From: Hymenobacter jeollabukensis
GTDB lineage: Bacteria > Bacteroidota > Bacteroidia > Cytophagales > Hymenobacteraceae
Direction: 5' to 3'
DNA: 64,000 nt
Assembly: GCF_005771675.1 (NCBI RefSeq)
Contig: NZ_VAJM01000006.1
Location: 1 to 64,000 of the forward strand
Shown: piece after piece, positions 42,586-53,731 of the stretch
Layout: each line of letters begins with the position of its first letter
Numbering within the stretch: position 1 is the first letter of the stretch
Notes under the pieces: generated by a model
What the model was told of the DNA's origin: nothing
The model's database searches: none
What the model saw: the letters and a program-made list of their open reading frames with translations, nothing else
Position numbers and translations under genes: made by a program

Positions 42586-43338
42586 ATGTCCGACAACGCT
42601 TCTTACCTGGCCACGCAGTCGCTGACCGTGCTCGTCCCCGTGTACAACGAAGAGGAGAGCCTGCGGCAGTTCGTGGTGGAGATGAACAAGTACCTCGAAC
42701 TAGCCCCGGTGGCCACCACCGTGCTCTTCGTCAACGACGGCTCCACCGACGGCTCGCTGGCCATCCTGCGCGACATCTGCCGCCACGACTCGCGCTACGA
42801 GTTCGTTTCGCTGGCCCAGAACCGCGGCCTGAGCACCGCCATCAAGGCCGGCATCGACCACGCCCGCGGCACGCTCGTCGGCTACATCGATTCCGACATC
42901 CAGACCACGCCGCTGGATTTCGTGGAGCTGCTGCGCTTTTTCCCCGAGTACGACATGGTCACCGGCATCCGGGCCAAGCGCCAGGACTCGGCCGTGAAGC
43001 TGCTTTCCTCGAAGATTGCCAACAACTTCCGCCGGCTGATGATCAACGACGGCATCGTGGACACGGGCTGCCCGCTCAAGATTCTCAAAACCGAGTACGC
43101 CCGCCGCATTCCGCTGTTCCACGGCATGCACCGCTTCCTCGGGGCCCTGGTGCAGCTGCAGGGCGGCCAGGTCAAGCAGTTGCCCGTGCGCCACTTCCCG
43201 CGCTTTGCCGGCACGGCCAAGTACAACCTCTGGAACCGCCTCTGGAAGCCCTTGGTTGACACCTTCGGCTACCGCTGGATTCGCTCCCGCTGGAAGAACT
43301 ACGAAATCGGGGAGAAGCACCACCAATCCGCGGCCTAA
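42586..43338 (+). CDS. Glycosyltransferase family 2 (DPM1-like)
   Basis: A 250-residue GT-A enzyme. LTVLVPVYNEEESLRQFVVE, FVNDGSTDGSLAILRD and the metal motif YIDSDIQTTPLDF are visible, then TGIRAKRQDSAVKLLSSKIA. There are no membrane helices in the C-terminus, unlike longer relatives. DPM1-like members transfer a sugar to a polyprenyl phosphate. The following LAB_N gene starts 15 bp later, and this pair recurs in lipid A or polyprenyl-sugar modification systems. Confidence 0.92.
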   Translation: MSDNASYLATQSLTVLVPVYNEEESLRQFVVEMNKYLELAPVATTVLFVNDGSTDGSLAILRDICRHDSRYEFVSLAQNRGLSTAIKAGIDHARGTLVGYIDSDIQTTPLDFVELLRFFPEYDMVTGIRAKRQDSAVKLLSSKIANNFRRLMINDGIVDTGCPLKILKTEYARRIPLFHGMHRFLGALVQLQGGQVKQLPVRHFPRFAGTAKYNLWNRLWKPLVDTFGYRWIRSRWKNYEIGEKHHQSAA

Positions 43339-43353
43339 GCGCCGGCTGCCGCC

Positions 43354-44052
43354 ATGAAAACCGAAACCGTCGCGCTGCTGATCGGGCTGACCTCGCAGCT
43401 GCTCTTCTCCAGCCGCATCGTGCTGCAGTGGGTGCAGAGCGAGCGGGCCAAGCGGGTGCTGGTGCCCACCTTGTTCTGGCAGATCAGCCTGATATCATCG
43501 TTTCTGATGATCATCTACGGCATGCTGCGCCACGACCCGGTGATTCTCGGCGCCCAGCTCATTAGCTACGGCATCTACATCCGCAACCTGCAGCTATTGG
43601 GGGAGTGGCGCAAGCTTAACGCCTGGTTCCGGGCTGGGGCCTACGTGTTTCCGCTGGCCGTGCTGGCCTGGTTCGTGGTCGGCAACCAGCACTTCAGCCT
43701 GCAGCAGATGCTGCGCAACCGCATTCCGGGCGGGGTGCTGGCCCTGGGCGCCATCGGGCAGACCATTTTCCTGCTGCGCTTCGTGTACCAGTGGATTTAC
43801 TCGGAGCGCAAGGGCGAGTCGGTGCTGCCGCTGGGGTTCTGGGTGGTCAGCTTCGTGGGCTCGGTGCTCATCCTGACCTACGCCGTGCTCCGCCGCCCCG
43901 TCGACGTGGTGCTCATCGTGGGCAACGTGTTCGGCACGGTGGTTTACGCCCGCAACATCGTGCTGCTGCGCCGGGAGCTGCGCCGCTCGGCCCGTTCCTT
44001 GGCGCAACCCAATGCCGCGCTGAACCCGGAACAAGCCGCTGCCACTGGCTGA
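43354..44052 (+). CDS. Lipid A biosynthesis N-terminal (LAB_N) domain membrane protein
   Basis: A 232-residue protein with two copies of the ~70-residue LAB_N domain: SQLLFSSRIVLQWVQSERAK (about 9-30) and GQTIFLLRFVYQWIYSERKG (about 130-150). Each ends in YxRNxxLL. The domain consists of three helices and usually sits beside GT2 enzymes and flips or handles lipid-linked sugars. Operon with the GT2 gene is clear from the 15-bp gap. Confidence 0.9.
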   Translation: MKTETVALLIGLTSQLLFSSRIVLQWVQSERAKRVLVPTLFWQISLISSFLMIIYGMLRHDPVILGAQLISYGIYIRNLQLLGEWRKLNAWFRAGAYVFPLAVLAWFVVGNQHFSLQQMLRNRIPGGVLALGAIGQTIFLLRFVYQWIYSERKGESVLPLGFWVVSFVGSVLILTYAVLRRPVDVVLIVGNVFGTVVYARNIVLLRRELRRSARSLAQPNAALNPEQAAATG

Positions 44053-44074
44053 TGTCTCTGCTTCAATCAACCTA

Positions 44075-44116
44075 AAACGCCAGCGGGCCGGATGAGAATC
44101 CGGCCCGCTGGCGTTT
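44075..44116. terminator. Perfect bidirectional terminator
   Basis: 19-bp arms AAACGCCAGCGGGCCGGAT and its exact complement around GAGA. It separates the convergent LAB_N and epimerase genes. Confidence 0.92.
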
Positions 44117-44145
44117 ACAACAGAGTTCTGAACGACAAGCACGTC

Positions 44146-45123
44146 CTAATCCTCCTGCTCGTTCAGCCAGTCGACAAACTGCCGGAGCCCGTCGGCCAGC
44201 GGGGTTTGGGGGGCGTAGCCGAGCAGGGCCTGAGCCTTGCGGATGTCGGCAAAGGTCACGTCCACGTCGCCGGCCTGCATGGGCTGAAACTGCAGCCGGG
44301 CCTCCACGCCCACGGCCGTGGCCACGGCCCGAATGAGTTCGAGCAGGGGCACGGGGCGGTTGTTGCCGAGGTTCACCGTTTCGTACACGCCTTCGTGGCT
44401 CAGCAGGTAACGCACGCCGCGCACCACCCCGTCCACCGTGTCGGCCACGAAGGTGTAGTCGCGGGCCGTCGACCCGTCGCCGTACACCGGAATGGGCTGG
44501 CCCGCGCGCAGCAGGCGGGCGAATTTGTGGATGGCCAAGTCGGGGCGCTGCCGGGGGCCGTACACGGTGAAAAACCGCGCGTTGAGCACGTTGAGCCGGT
44601 AGAGGTGGTGGTAGGTGTAGGTCAGCTCCTCGCCGGCCAGCTTAGTGGTGGCGTAGGGCGAAATGCAAGCCTGCTGCAGCTGCTCTTCCTCGTTGAAGGG
44701 CAGGTGGCGCGTATTGCCGTACACCGACGAGGACGAGGCAAACAGCAGGCGCCCGATGCCGCGCTGCCGCAGCCACTCCAGCAGGTGCCCGGTGGCCAGC
44801 ACGTTGTTGTCGAGGTAGGCCAGGGGCTGCTGCACCGACGGGCCCACCCCGGCCTTGGCGGCCAGGTGCACCACCACGTCGGGCGTGTCGGTAGGGTCGG
44901 GCCAGGCGTTTTCCAGGGCCGCGGCGCCGGCGCGCAAATCCAGCTCGCGGAACGAAAACCGCGGCTCGGCCAGTAAGGCCCGCAGGTTGCGCTCTTTCAG
45001 GCGACGGTCGTAGAACGGGTCAAAATTGTCGAGGCCCAGCACGCGAAACCCGTCGGCGAGCAGGCGCTGACACAGGTGGGAGCCGATAAAACCTGCGCAA
45101 CCGGTGACAAGAACCGTGGGCAT
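44146..45123 (-). CDS. NAD-dependent epimerase (UDP-glucuronate epimerase-like)
   Basis: A 325-residue extended SDR enzyme. VTGCAGFIGSHLCQRLLADG is the Rossmann glycine motif, DNFDPFYDRRLKERNL matches UDP-glucuronate/glucose 4-epimerases, and the catalytic SSSSVYGNTRHLPF and YATTKLAGE are intact. It probably makes a sugar nucleotide used by the neighbouring glycosyltransferases. -7 box TACCTTTG lies on the minus strand at 45192-45199. Confidence 0.9.
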   Translation of the reverse strand: MPTVLVTGCAGFIGSHLCQRLLADGFRVLGLDNFDPFYDRRLKERNLRALLAEPRFSFRELDLRAGAAALENAWPDPTDTPDVVVHLAAKAGVGPSVQQPLAYLDNNVLATGHLLEWLRQRGIGRLLFASSSSVYGNTRHLPFNEEEQLQQACISPYATTKLAGEELTYTYHHLYRLNVLNARFFTVYGPRQRPDLAIHKFARLLRAGQPIPVYGDGSTARDYTFVADTVDGVVRGVRYLLSHEGVYETVNLGNNRPVPLLELIRAVATAVGVEARLQFQPMQAGDVDVTFADIRKAQALLGYAPQTPLADGLRQFVDWLNEQED

Positions 45124-45191
45124 ACAGCGGAGCAGTAGATAAAGGAGTCGGGAGCCCGGGGCCGGGAAAGCCGAGGACCGGGAAAGGCGCG

Positions 45192-45199
45192 CAAAGGTA
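45192..45199 (-). promoter_or_regulatory. -7 box of the epimerase gene
   Basis: Minus-strand TACCTTTG, exact to TAnnTTTG, 69 bp before the ATG at 45123. Confidence 0.5.
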
Positions 45200-45278
45200 G
45201 CCGAAAAGCTGTCCTACGCGACGTCCATGACGTAGCTTTCGGGCCCCGGGACCGTATACGCTCCGATTCTACACTGGT

Positions 45279-46955
45279 ATGGCTGACTCTTTTCTGACCC
45301 CCGCGGGCTGGCCGCGGCCGTGGGTGCAATGGCTGGTGCTGGCCGTCGTGCTGGGCATCGGCTTGTTTGTGCGCCTCGACGCGCCGGAAATCGGCCTGAT
45401 GGAAGCCCGCAACTTTGTGGCCGCCCGCGAAATCCACGCCGGCGGCTCCTGGCTGCTGCCCACCATGAACGGGGAGCTGCGCCTGGCCAAGCCCCCGCTG
45501 CCCACCTGGCTGGTGGCCGCGGTGATGCACCTGACCGGCTCCACCACCGACCTGGGCCTGTTGCGCCTGCCCTCGGCCGTGGGCGCCTGCCTGCTGGTGC
45601 TCTTCTTCCGGGCCCTGGCCCGCCGCCTCACGCCGCCCCAAGATCAGGGTCGCACCGCCTGGCTGGCCACCGTGGTGCTGGCCAGCAGCCTGCTGCTGCT
45701 CACTGCCGGCCGCGACGGCAACGGTTGGGACATTTACGCTTATTGTTTCATGACCGGGGCCCTGGCCGCGGCCGTGCGCGGCCTGCAAAGCCCAACCCGG
45801 GGCCTGGGGTGGTTTGCCGGCTCCGGCCTGCTGATCGGCCTGTCGATTCTCAGCAAAGGCCCCGTGGCGCCCTACGGCATGCTCTTACCATTCCTAGTTG
45901 CCTACGCCCTGCGCGGCGAGCGGGCCGCCCTGCGTCGGCAGTGGCCCGGCCTGCTGCTGATGGCCGTGGTGGGGTTAGGAGTGGGGGGCGTCTGGCCCCT
46001 GTATGTGCTCAGCCAGCACCTGAGCGAAGCCAGCCAGGTAGCCCATACCGAGTCCACGTCCTGGGCCAACCGCCACGTGCAGCCGCTGTGGTTCTACGCC
46101 AGCTTTCCGGCCTTTATGGGCCTCTGGGCTTTGGCAGCAGTGGCCACCTTGGCCTGGCCCTACGCGGCCCCGCGCATCCGCCCGTACGCGCCGTATGCGC
46201 TGCTGCTGGCCTGGGTGCTGGCCACGTTGGTGCTGCTGAGCCTGGTCCCCGAAAAGAAGGAGCGTTACCTGCTGCCCGTATTGCCGCCGTTGTCCTTGCT
46301 CACTGCCGGCTTGCTGCGCTACTGGCTGAGCGAAGACCGCCGCACAAGCCCGGTCGATAAATGGCTGCTGCGGGGCTGGGTAGGGGTGGTGGTGCTGGTG
46401 CTGCTGGCCTTGCCGCTGGCCCTTCGCATCGTGGGCCTGGCCAGCTTTGCACCCGATACGCCGCGGTACTGGCTTGCCAGCGGGCTGGCCGTGGCCGCAG
46501 CCGGCGGGGCGGTGTGGCTCTGGTGCCGCAGCGCACTGCCCCAGGCGGCCGTAGCCGTGACGCTGGCGACGGTGCTGCTGGCCAGCGGCCTGCTGATGCC
46601 GGCCTATCCCGAGTGGCAGCGCCGCCGCGACGACCCGGGCCTCCGGCCCCTGGCCCGACTCGTGCGCGAGCGGGCCGAACTGCGCCGGGCACCGGTCTAC
46701 AGCGTAGGGGAGATGCAGATCAAATGGATCTGGGCGGCGGGGCGGGTGGTGCCCCAATGGCACCCTGAAACCGATTCCCTGCCGTTGCAACGTCTACCGG
46801 TGCTGGTCTATGCCGGGGCCCGCGGAGCCGCACCGTTTCCGGCGTCCCTGGCCCGCCGCTTTCAGGTCGAAACGGTTGACAGCTTCGATTTGAGCCACCA
46901 GTTCGCCGATGGGCGGTGGTATGTGACGGAAATCCGGGCGCGCTCCGGGCGCTAG
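45279..46955 (+). CDS. Glycosyltransferase family 39 (ArnT/PMT-like) membrane protein
   Basis: A 558-residue protein with about 12 membrane helices. Near the N-terminus LDAPEIGLMEARNFVAAREI contains the acidic EIGLMEAR pattern seen in ArnT-type enzymes at the first periplasmic loop. VGLGVGGVWPLYVLSQHL and PEKKERYLLPVLPPLSLLTA match the family. They transfer a sugar from a polyprenyl phosphate carrier to lipid A or protein. GT2 and LAB_N upstream could make and present that donor. Confidence 0.9.
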   Translation: MADSFLTPAGWPRPWVQWLVLAVVLGIGLFVRLDAPEIGLMEARNFVAAREIHAGGSWLLPTMNGELRLAKPPLPTWLVAAVMHLTGSTTDLGLLRLPSAVGACLLVLFFRALARRLTPPQDQGRTAWLATVVLASSLLLLTAGRDGNGWDIYAYCFMTGALAAAVRGLQSPTRGLGWFAGSGLLIGLSILSKGPVAPYGMLLPFLVAYALRGERAALRRQWPGLLLMAVVGLGVGGVWPLYVLSQHLSEASQVAHTESTSWANRHVQPLWFYASFPAFMGLWALAAVATLAWPYAAPRIRPYAPYALLLAWVLATLVLLSLVPEKKERYLLPVLPPLSLLTAGLLRYWLSEDRRTSPVDKWLLRGWVGVVVLVLLALPLALRIVGLASFAPDTPRYWLASGLAVAAAGGAVWLWCRSALPQAAVAVTLATVLLASGLLMPAYPEWQRRRDDPGLRPLARLVRERAELRRAPVYSVGEMQIKWIWAAGRVVPQWHPETDSLPLQRLPVLVYAGARGAAPFPASLARRFQVETVDSFDLSHQFADGRWYVTEIRARSGR

Positions 46956-46980
46956 TTAACATAATAATGTTCCCGGAGCG
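46941..46980 (+). terminator. Hairpin at the 3' end of the GT39 gene
   Basis: CGCTCCGGG and CCCGGAGCG pair around 22 bases that include the stop codon. No T-run. Confidence 0.5.
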
Positions 46981-47055
46981 AAGCGCCAGCCACCGGGGCA
47001 GGGCAGGAGTTGGCCAAAGTTGCTCTCCCGCCTCGCTCCGGCGGCTTGTCCGTGT

Positions 47056-48063
47056 TTATACCAGCCGCTGCAGGTGCTTGCGGATTTTTTCCAGCAGTGC
47101 TTGTACGATCAGCAAATCGGCATCCTCCTGCACCGACAACTGCGTATCCAGACCCGGCCCCGTGATGCGGATGGTATATAGCGCGCCCGGATCATTTGCT
47201 CCCGTGGTTATCGGACTTGTAGAAGGTACATGTACGGCCTGAGGCGGAATGCCGGGCTCCGGAGCTGGTATGACGGGGGTATATGCGGGCGGAGCCGACT
47301 CGGGAACTGGCAGAGCGCTACTACTGGCCGCGCTATTGCCGCTGAGGTGTGGTACAAGGGGCACCTGCGCTGTAGACTGCTGAGCGCTGCCGGCTAGCCC
47401 GAAGAGGCTGGCAATGGCATCATCGGCAAAGGGCGGCATGTTAATCGTAGGAGCAGCCGTTGGACTTGACTCAAGCGTTTCTGCGGGGTGGCTCTTGTTG
47501 TTGCTTGTTGAGGTATCAGGTTCCGTGCGGAACAGATTTACGTTCATGCCAGGGCTGGCGAGTTCCCGGCGTGGTGAAGCCTTGGCCAGTAGATCGATAT
47601 CCGCGATGAAGTTGCGCTCATCCAGAATATCAACCATGCGGGCGCCCTCAACAAATGCCTTCGCGACATTCTGGGCGTTGATTTCTTCGACATCAAACTC
47701 CCGCACGAGCATCACGTCCAGCATGTGTACTGGCAATTCCCGGTTGCGGAACTTCCGGCAGATGTGCGAAAACAGCGGGGGATGCAGAAACGCCTCTCGG
47801 TGGTAAATCTTCTCTTCCGTCTTATCATAGGCATTCTTGATACGACGAAACAGGTTGGTAGTGGTGAGCATTTCCCGCTTGCTGATCAGCAGACCAAACT
47901 TTACGGCCGAGCCCAGGATAGCCTTGAAGCTTCCACTGACCTTGCGGTTGAGTTTCCGTGCGCAAGCGTCAACTGAGCACTTGCCTCCAGTATCATCTAC
48001 TACTTCAGCTGCCTCCCAGGCAGATAAATAATTGGTGCGTGGGTAGTCAATGGTCTTAGGCAT
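47056..48063 (-). CDS. Unknown protein with a helical N-terminus and Pro-rich linker
   Basis: A 335-residue protein from ATG 48063; the frame extends further to 48111. Residues 1-150 are charged and helical (MPKTIDYPRTNYLSAWEAAE, GSFKAILGSAVKFGLLISKR) and look like a winged-helix type fold, weakly resembling DUF5343 proteins. Residues about 190-290 are Pro/Ser/Ala/Thr-rich and disordered. The last 40 residues are a short helical segment (LSVQEDADLLIVQALLEKIR). Its GC is lower than its neighbours', and an AT-rich gap lies upstream, so it may be a recent arrival. I do not know its role. Confidence 0.7.
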   Translation of the reverse strand: MPKTIDYPRTNYLSAWEAAEVVDDTGGKCSVDACARKLNRKVSGSFKAILGSAVKFGLLISKREMLTTTNLFRRIKNAYDKTEEKIYHREAFLHPPLFSHICRKFRNRELPVHMLDVMLVREFDVEEINAQNVAKAFVEGARMVDILDERNFIADIDLLAKASPRRELASPGMNVNLFRTEPDTSTSNNKSHPAETLESSPTAAPTINMPPFADDAIASLFGLAGSAQQSTAQVPLVPHLSGNSAASSSALPVPESAPPAYTPVIPAPEPGIPPQAVHVPSTSPITTGANDPGALYTIRITGPGLDTQLSVQEDADLLIVQALLEKIRKHLQRLV

Positions 48064-48449
48064 ACGACAGGGTTTGGTACAAACATATGACATATAGTAC
48101 ATAATAGCCATAAAAGCATAAAAAAGTATAAACTAGCATATGCCATTTTGTACTTATTGTGCTTTTTTATACTATTAAAAGCAAGCAATATCCATAACCC
48201 TTTTATCCTTTACATATCATATATATAAAATCTATCTAACGACAAGGGGGCGGATAATAGGAGAGAGGCTTTGTAACCCATCTTCAAAGCGTTACAAAGC
48301 CTTCAACAAGCCACTACACTTTCCCAGGCTGAAGATTCAGCCAACCAAGAGATGATTCGCTTAGAAAGAAGAATAAGGGCCAAGGAAACCATAAGCAGCG
48401 ATGGAAACTCTCTGAATAGTAGAAATGGTACAACCGAATTCTAGGCTGC

Positions 48450-48539
48450 GTGGACAGTAAGCCAAAAGAACCTCAGGCTGAGCTTGTCGAAGCATAACGG
48501 CCTAGGAAGCACAGAACACCATTTTTACTCACTGTCCAC
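48450..48539. repeat. 90-bp element framed by inverted GTGGACAGT ends
   Basis: Left end GTGGACAGT (48450-48458) and right end ACTGTCCAC (48531-48539) are exact complements. Inside at 48471-48499 is CCTCAGGCTGAGCTTGTCGA, a diverged REP arm. It could be a small MITE-like unit. Confidence 0.45.
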
Positions 48540-48739
48540 AGATACTAGGTCAATGAATAAAGTACCATCGTCCTCAACAGTAAGCTGAAATAGCGGAGAG
48601 ATAGGCCAGGCTACTATGTCAAGTCTTAACTACCGGGAGGCCCTAACACACCAGATACCGCTGGAATCCAAAGCCAGCTGCACCTGCAAAACCAGATCTA
48701 TATTGTGTTATAATTTATATTATGTTAAGTATTCATTCC

Positions 48740-48775
48740 AAAAACAGGCCCGGCGAACAGCCGGGCCTGTTTTTG
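48740..48775. terminator. Strong bidirectional terminator
   Basis: AAAAACAGGCCCGGC and GCCGGGCCTGTTTTT pair around five bases. It follows the minus-strand TPR gene. Confidence 0.9.
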
Positions 48776-48785
48776 CTTGTCTACC

Positions 48786-49907
48786 CTATTTCATTAGACG
48801 CTCGGCATCGGCCTTGCGTCCTACTGTTATGTAGGCTTTCTGCAACGCAGCTCGTACGCCCGCATCATCTGGTTTCAACTGCATGGCCGTTTCGAAATAG
48901 GGAATGGCTTGCTCCATGTACTTCTTGCCATCCACTTCCATCTTCTTGCCCTTGGCCTGGTAGCTCTTAATATCCATTTTGTTGACCACCTTGAAGATAT
49001 CCGCGCCCTTGTTGTAGTAGTATACCCCAAGGTTGTACTGCGAGTCGAAGTTCTTCGGATCGAGCTCAATGGCTTTCTTATGAGCAGCCAGCGCATCATC
49101 CGGGCGCTTGCTTTGCTCATAAACGGAGCCTAGCACCGAATACAGGTTGGAGTTGCCCGGATCGGCGGCAATGGCTTTCTGAATCTTGTCGATGGCTTCG
49201 GGGCCACGGCCGGTGCTCAGCGCCATGTTCAGGTCTTCGAGCAGGAATGCTTTGTTCGTCGGGTACGCCTGCAAGGCCTGCTGCACCACACGCTGCGCCT
49301 CCGCTTCGTTGTTTTCCTGCCGGGCAATGCGCAGCAGGCGGTCGTACAGCTGAGGCGACTTGTAGTTGATGGCGACGAGCTTGTTGTAATTCTCCTTCGC
49401 CTGGCCCATATCCTGCTTAGCTTCGGCCGCATAAGCCGCGTACAGCAACGCCGTCGTATCCTGCGGACGGATCTGCTGCGCCATGCGGTACGCAGTCAGC
49501 GCGTCGTCGTACTTCTGGGCATTATAATTTTCAACGCCCGTGTTCAGCGCCATGCCGTAGATGTTATCCAGGCGCTGGGTAGCCTGCTTGCCGTAGTCGC
49601 TGTCTTTGCCCTCCAGCGAAATAGCCTTCTGATACGATTCAAAAGCCGTTTTGGCTCCCTCACCCGGCTGCAGCGTCTTGCCGTAGATCGGGCTTTGCGC
49701 GAGGCCTTCGTAAATCTCGCCGCGTACGTACCAGGTTTTGGCCTTATCCGAGGTCTTCGGGTTGGTAATAGCCTTGTCGATTTCTGTGCGGGCTTTGTCC
49801 AGCGTGCCGTTTTTCTGCAGCAACTGAGCGTTGTTCACGGCCGAGTTTTGCGCGACGGCGGCGTGCATGGCCAACGCCGGCAAAATCGTCAGAAAAGTCT
49901 TTTTCAT
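48786..49907 (-). CDS. Exported TPR protein
   Basis: A 373-residue protein from ATG 49907 with signal peptide MKKTFLTILPALAMHAAVAQ. The whole mature part is TPR: NYNAQKYDDALTAYRMAQQI, LLRIARQENNEAEAQRVVQQ, LGSVYEQSKRPDDALAAHKK. Length and plan are common in Bacteroidota periplasmic TPR proteins; no partner is obvious. The gene follows gyrA on the same strand with a 67-bp gap. Confidence 0.85.
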   Translation of the reverse strand: MKKTFLTILPALAMHAAVAQNSAVNNAQLLQKNGTLDKARTEIDKAITNPKTSDKAKTWYVRGEIYEGLAQSPIYGKTLQPGEGAKTAFESYQKAISLEGKDSDYGKQATQRLDNIYGMALNTGVENYNAQKYDDALTAYRMAQQIRPQDTTALLYAAYAAEAKQDMGQAKENYNKLVAINYKSPQLYDRLLRIARQENNEAEAQRVVQQALQAYPTNKAFLLEDLNMALSTGRGPEAIDKIQKAIAADPGNSNLYSVLGSVYEQSKRPDDALAAHKKAIELDPKNFDSQYNLGVYYYNKGADIFKVVNKMDIKSYQAKGKKMEVDGKKYMEQAIPYFETAMQLKPDDAGVRAALQKAYITVGRKADAERLMK

Positions 49908-49974
49908 GGGAATGAAAAGAGTGGGAAACTTAGGTTGAGAGAATTCGTGGGAAACGGGAAATCCCGGCGCCGGG

Positions 49975-52521
<2,547 letters not shown>

Positions 52522-52633
52522 TAGTCAAAACGAAAGGCCCGCGGCACCCCCGAAATGGGGGCCGCAGACGCCGGATGTGAAGTGGTATTTAAGCTGGCAA
52601 GATACCGAAAAAAGGCCGTTTTTCCTAGCAGAA

Positions 52634-52882
52634 TCACGGTTTTGACTTGCTCCGGTCGTTGCCCATTTTCTTGTCGGGCTCCTGGTGCACTTTGATCTTC
52701 TCGCCTATCTCGGGGTTCTGCTTTTTCCAGAGCGGCTGCCCGCGGTATTTCTGCCCGCCGTGAATGTGCACCTTGCGCACGTGGCACGAGGCAATGGGAC
52801 AGGTGCGGCAGCTGGCCAGGGCCGTGAGCAGCAGCACCGGCAGCCACCACGCACGGCGAAACAGGGAGGTTTTTGTTTTCAT
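52634..52882 (-). CDS. Small cysteine-rich lipoprotein
   Basis: An 82-residue protein from ATG 52882. Signal AWWLPVLLLTALASC with lipobox ALASC, then RTCPIASCHVRKVHIHGGQK YRG and a Lys-rich tail. The CxxC and HxH set could bind a metal. It lies 112 bp upstream of gyrA on the same strand. Unknown function. Confidence 0.65.
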   Translation of the reverse strand: MKTKTSLFRRAWWLPVLLLTALASCRTCPIASCHVRKVHIHGGQKYRGQPLWKKQNPEIGEKIKVHQEPDKKMGNDRSKSKP

Positions 52883-52943
52883 CTTACCAGCAAAACAACG
52901 CAAAAATGCCCGCTTTCGTGCCGGCAGGATTGGATAAAACCGA

Positions 52944-53621
52944 TTAACGGCCCGGCAGCAGGTCGCTTCCCTCCCACTCTTTCAGAAACTGCGCCAGAAA
53001 CTGTTCCATAAAACCGTGGCGCTCCTCGGCCACGCGGCGGGCAGCGGCGGTGTGCAGCCGCTCGCGCAGGTGCAAGAGCTTCTCGTAGAAGTGGTTGATG
53101 GTCGGGCCGCCGTTGGATTTGTACTCGGCGAAGGTGCCGTGCTGCACCGGCGGCTGGGCCGGGTCGTGCAGCGCCCGGCCCTTATGCCCGCCGTAGGCAA
53201 AGGCCCGGGCCACCCCAATAGCGCCAATGGCATCGAGGCGGTCGGCATCCTGCACGCAGGCGCCTTCCAGGCTGGCCACGGGAGTGGCCACGCCGGCGCC
53301 CTTGAAGGAAACTTCGCGGATGATGGCCTCCACGCGGGCAATCAGGGCTTCCGGGGCGCCTTGCGCGACCAGCCAGGCGCGGGAGGCGCGGGGGCCGGCT
53401 TCTTCGTCGCCGCCGTGGAACTTCCAGTCGGCAATGTCGTGGAGCAGGGCGGCCAGCTCGGTGACGAGCAGGTCAGCGCCTTCGGCCTGGGCCAGGGCGC
53501 GGGCGGCCAGCCACACGCGGCGGATGTGGGCCCAGTCGTGGCCGGAGCCTTCGCCGGTGAATTGGGCTTCGACCATGGCGGCGGTGCGGGCCACCAGATC
53601 AGCGGATGCGTCGGAAGTCAT
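52944..53621 (-). CDS. HD domain phosphohydrolase
   Basis: A 225-residue protein from ATG 53621. HD superfamily metal ligands are visible: GHDWAHIRRVW (His), ALLHDIADWKF (HD) and VQDADRLDAIGAIG (Asp), with a typical helical fold. Similar to yeast YGL101W-type and bacterial YedJ proteins, which act on nucleotides. The substrate is not known. Confidence 0.88.
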   Translation of the reverse strand: MTSDASADLVARTAAMVEAQFTGEGSGHDWAHIRRVWLAARALAQAEGADLLVTELAALLHDIADWKFHGGDEEAGPRASRAWLVAQGAPEALIARVEAIIREVSFKGAGVATPVASLEGACVQDADRLDAIGAIGVARAFAYGGHKGRALHDPAQPPVQHGTFAEYKSNGGPTINHFYEKLLHLRERLHTAAARRVAEERHGFMEQFLAQFLKEWEGSDLLPGR

Positions 53622-53731
53622 GGGGCAAAAATGCAACGGCCGCGGCGAAGGAAGCCGCGGCCGCGCTGCGGGGCCCGCATCAGTGGAGCCAAGCGGCCTG
53701 ACGCTCTGCGCCAAAGGCCGGGCGAAAAAAG

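Larger units (their letters stand above)
48064..48785. other. AT-rich gap without a convincing gene
   Basis: The part next to the 48063 start (48064-48240) is very AT-rich with dense ATA/TAT runs and probably holds the promoter of the Pro-rich gene. 48450-48539 is framed by GTGGACAGT and ACTGTCCAC inverted repeats and contains a diverged REP arm. 48616-48834 holds a short open frame with irregular composition. I see no gene. Confidence 0.6.
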
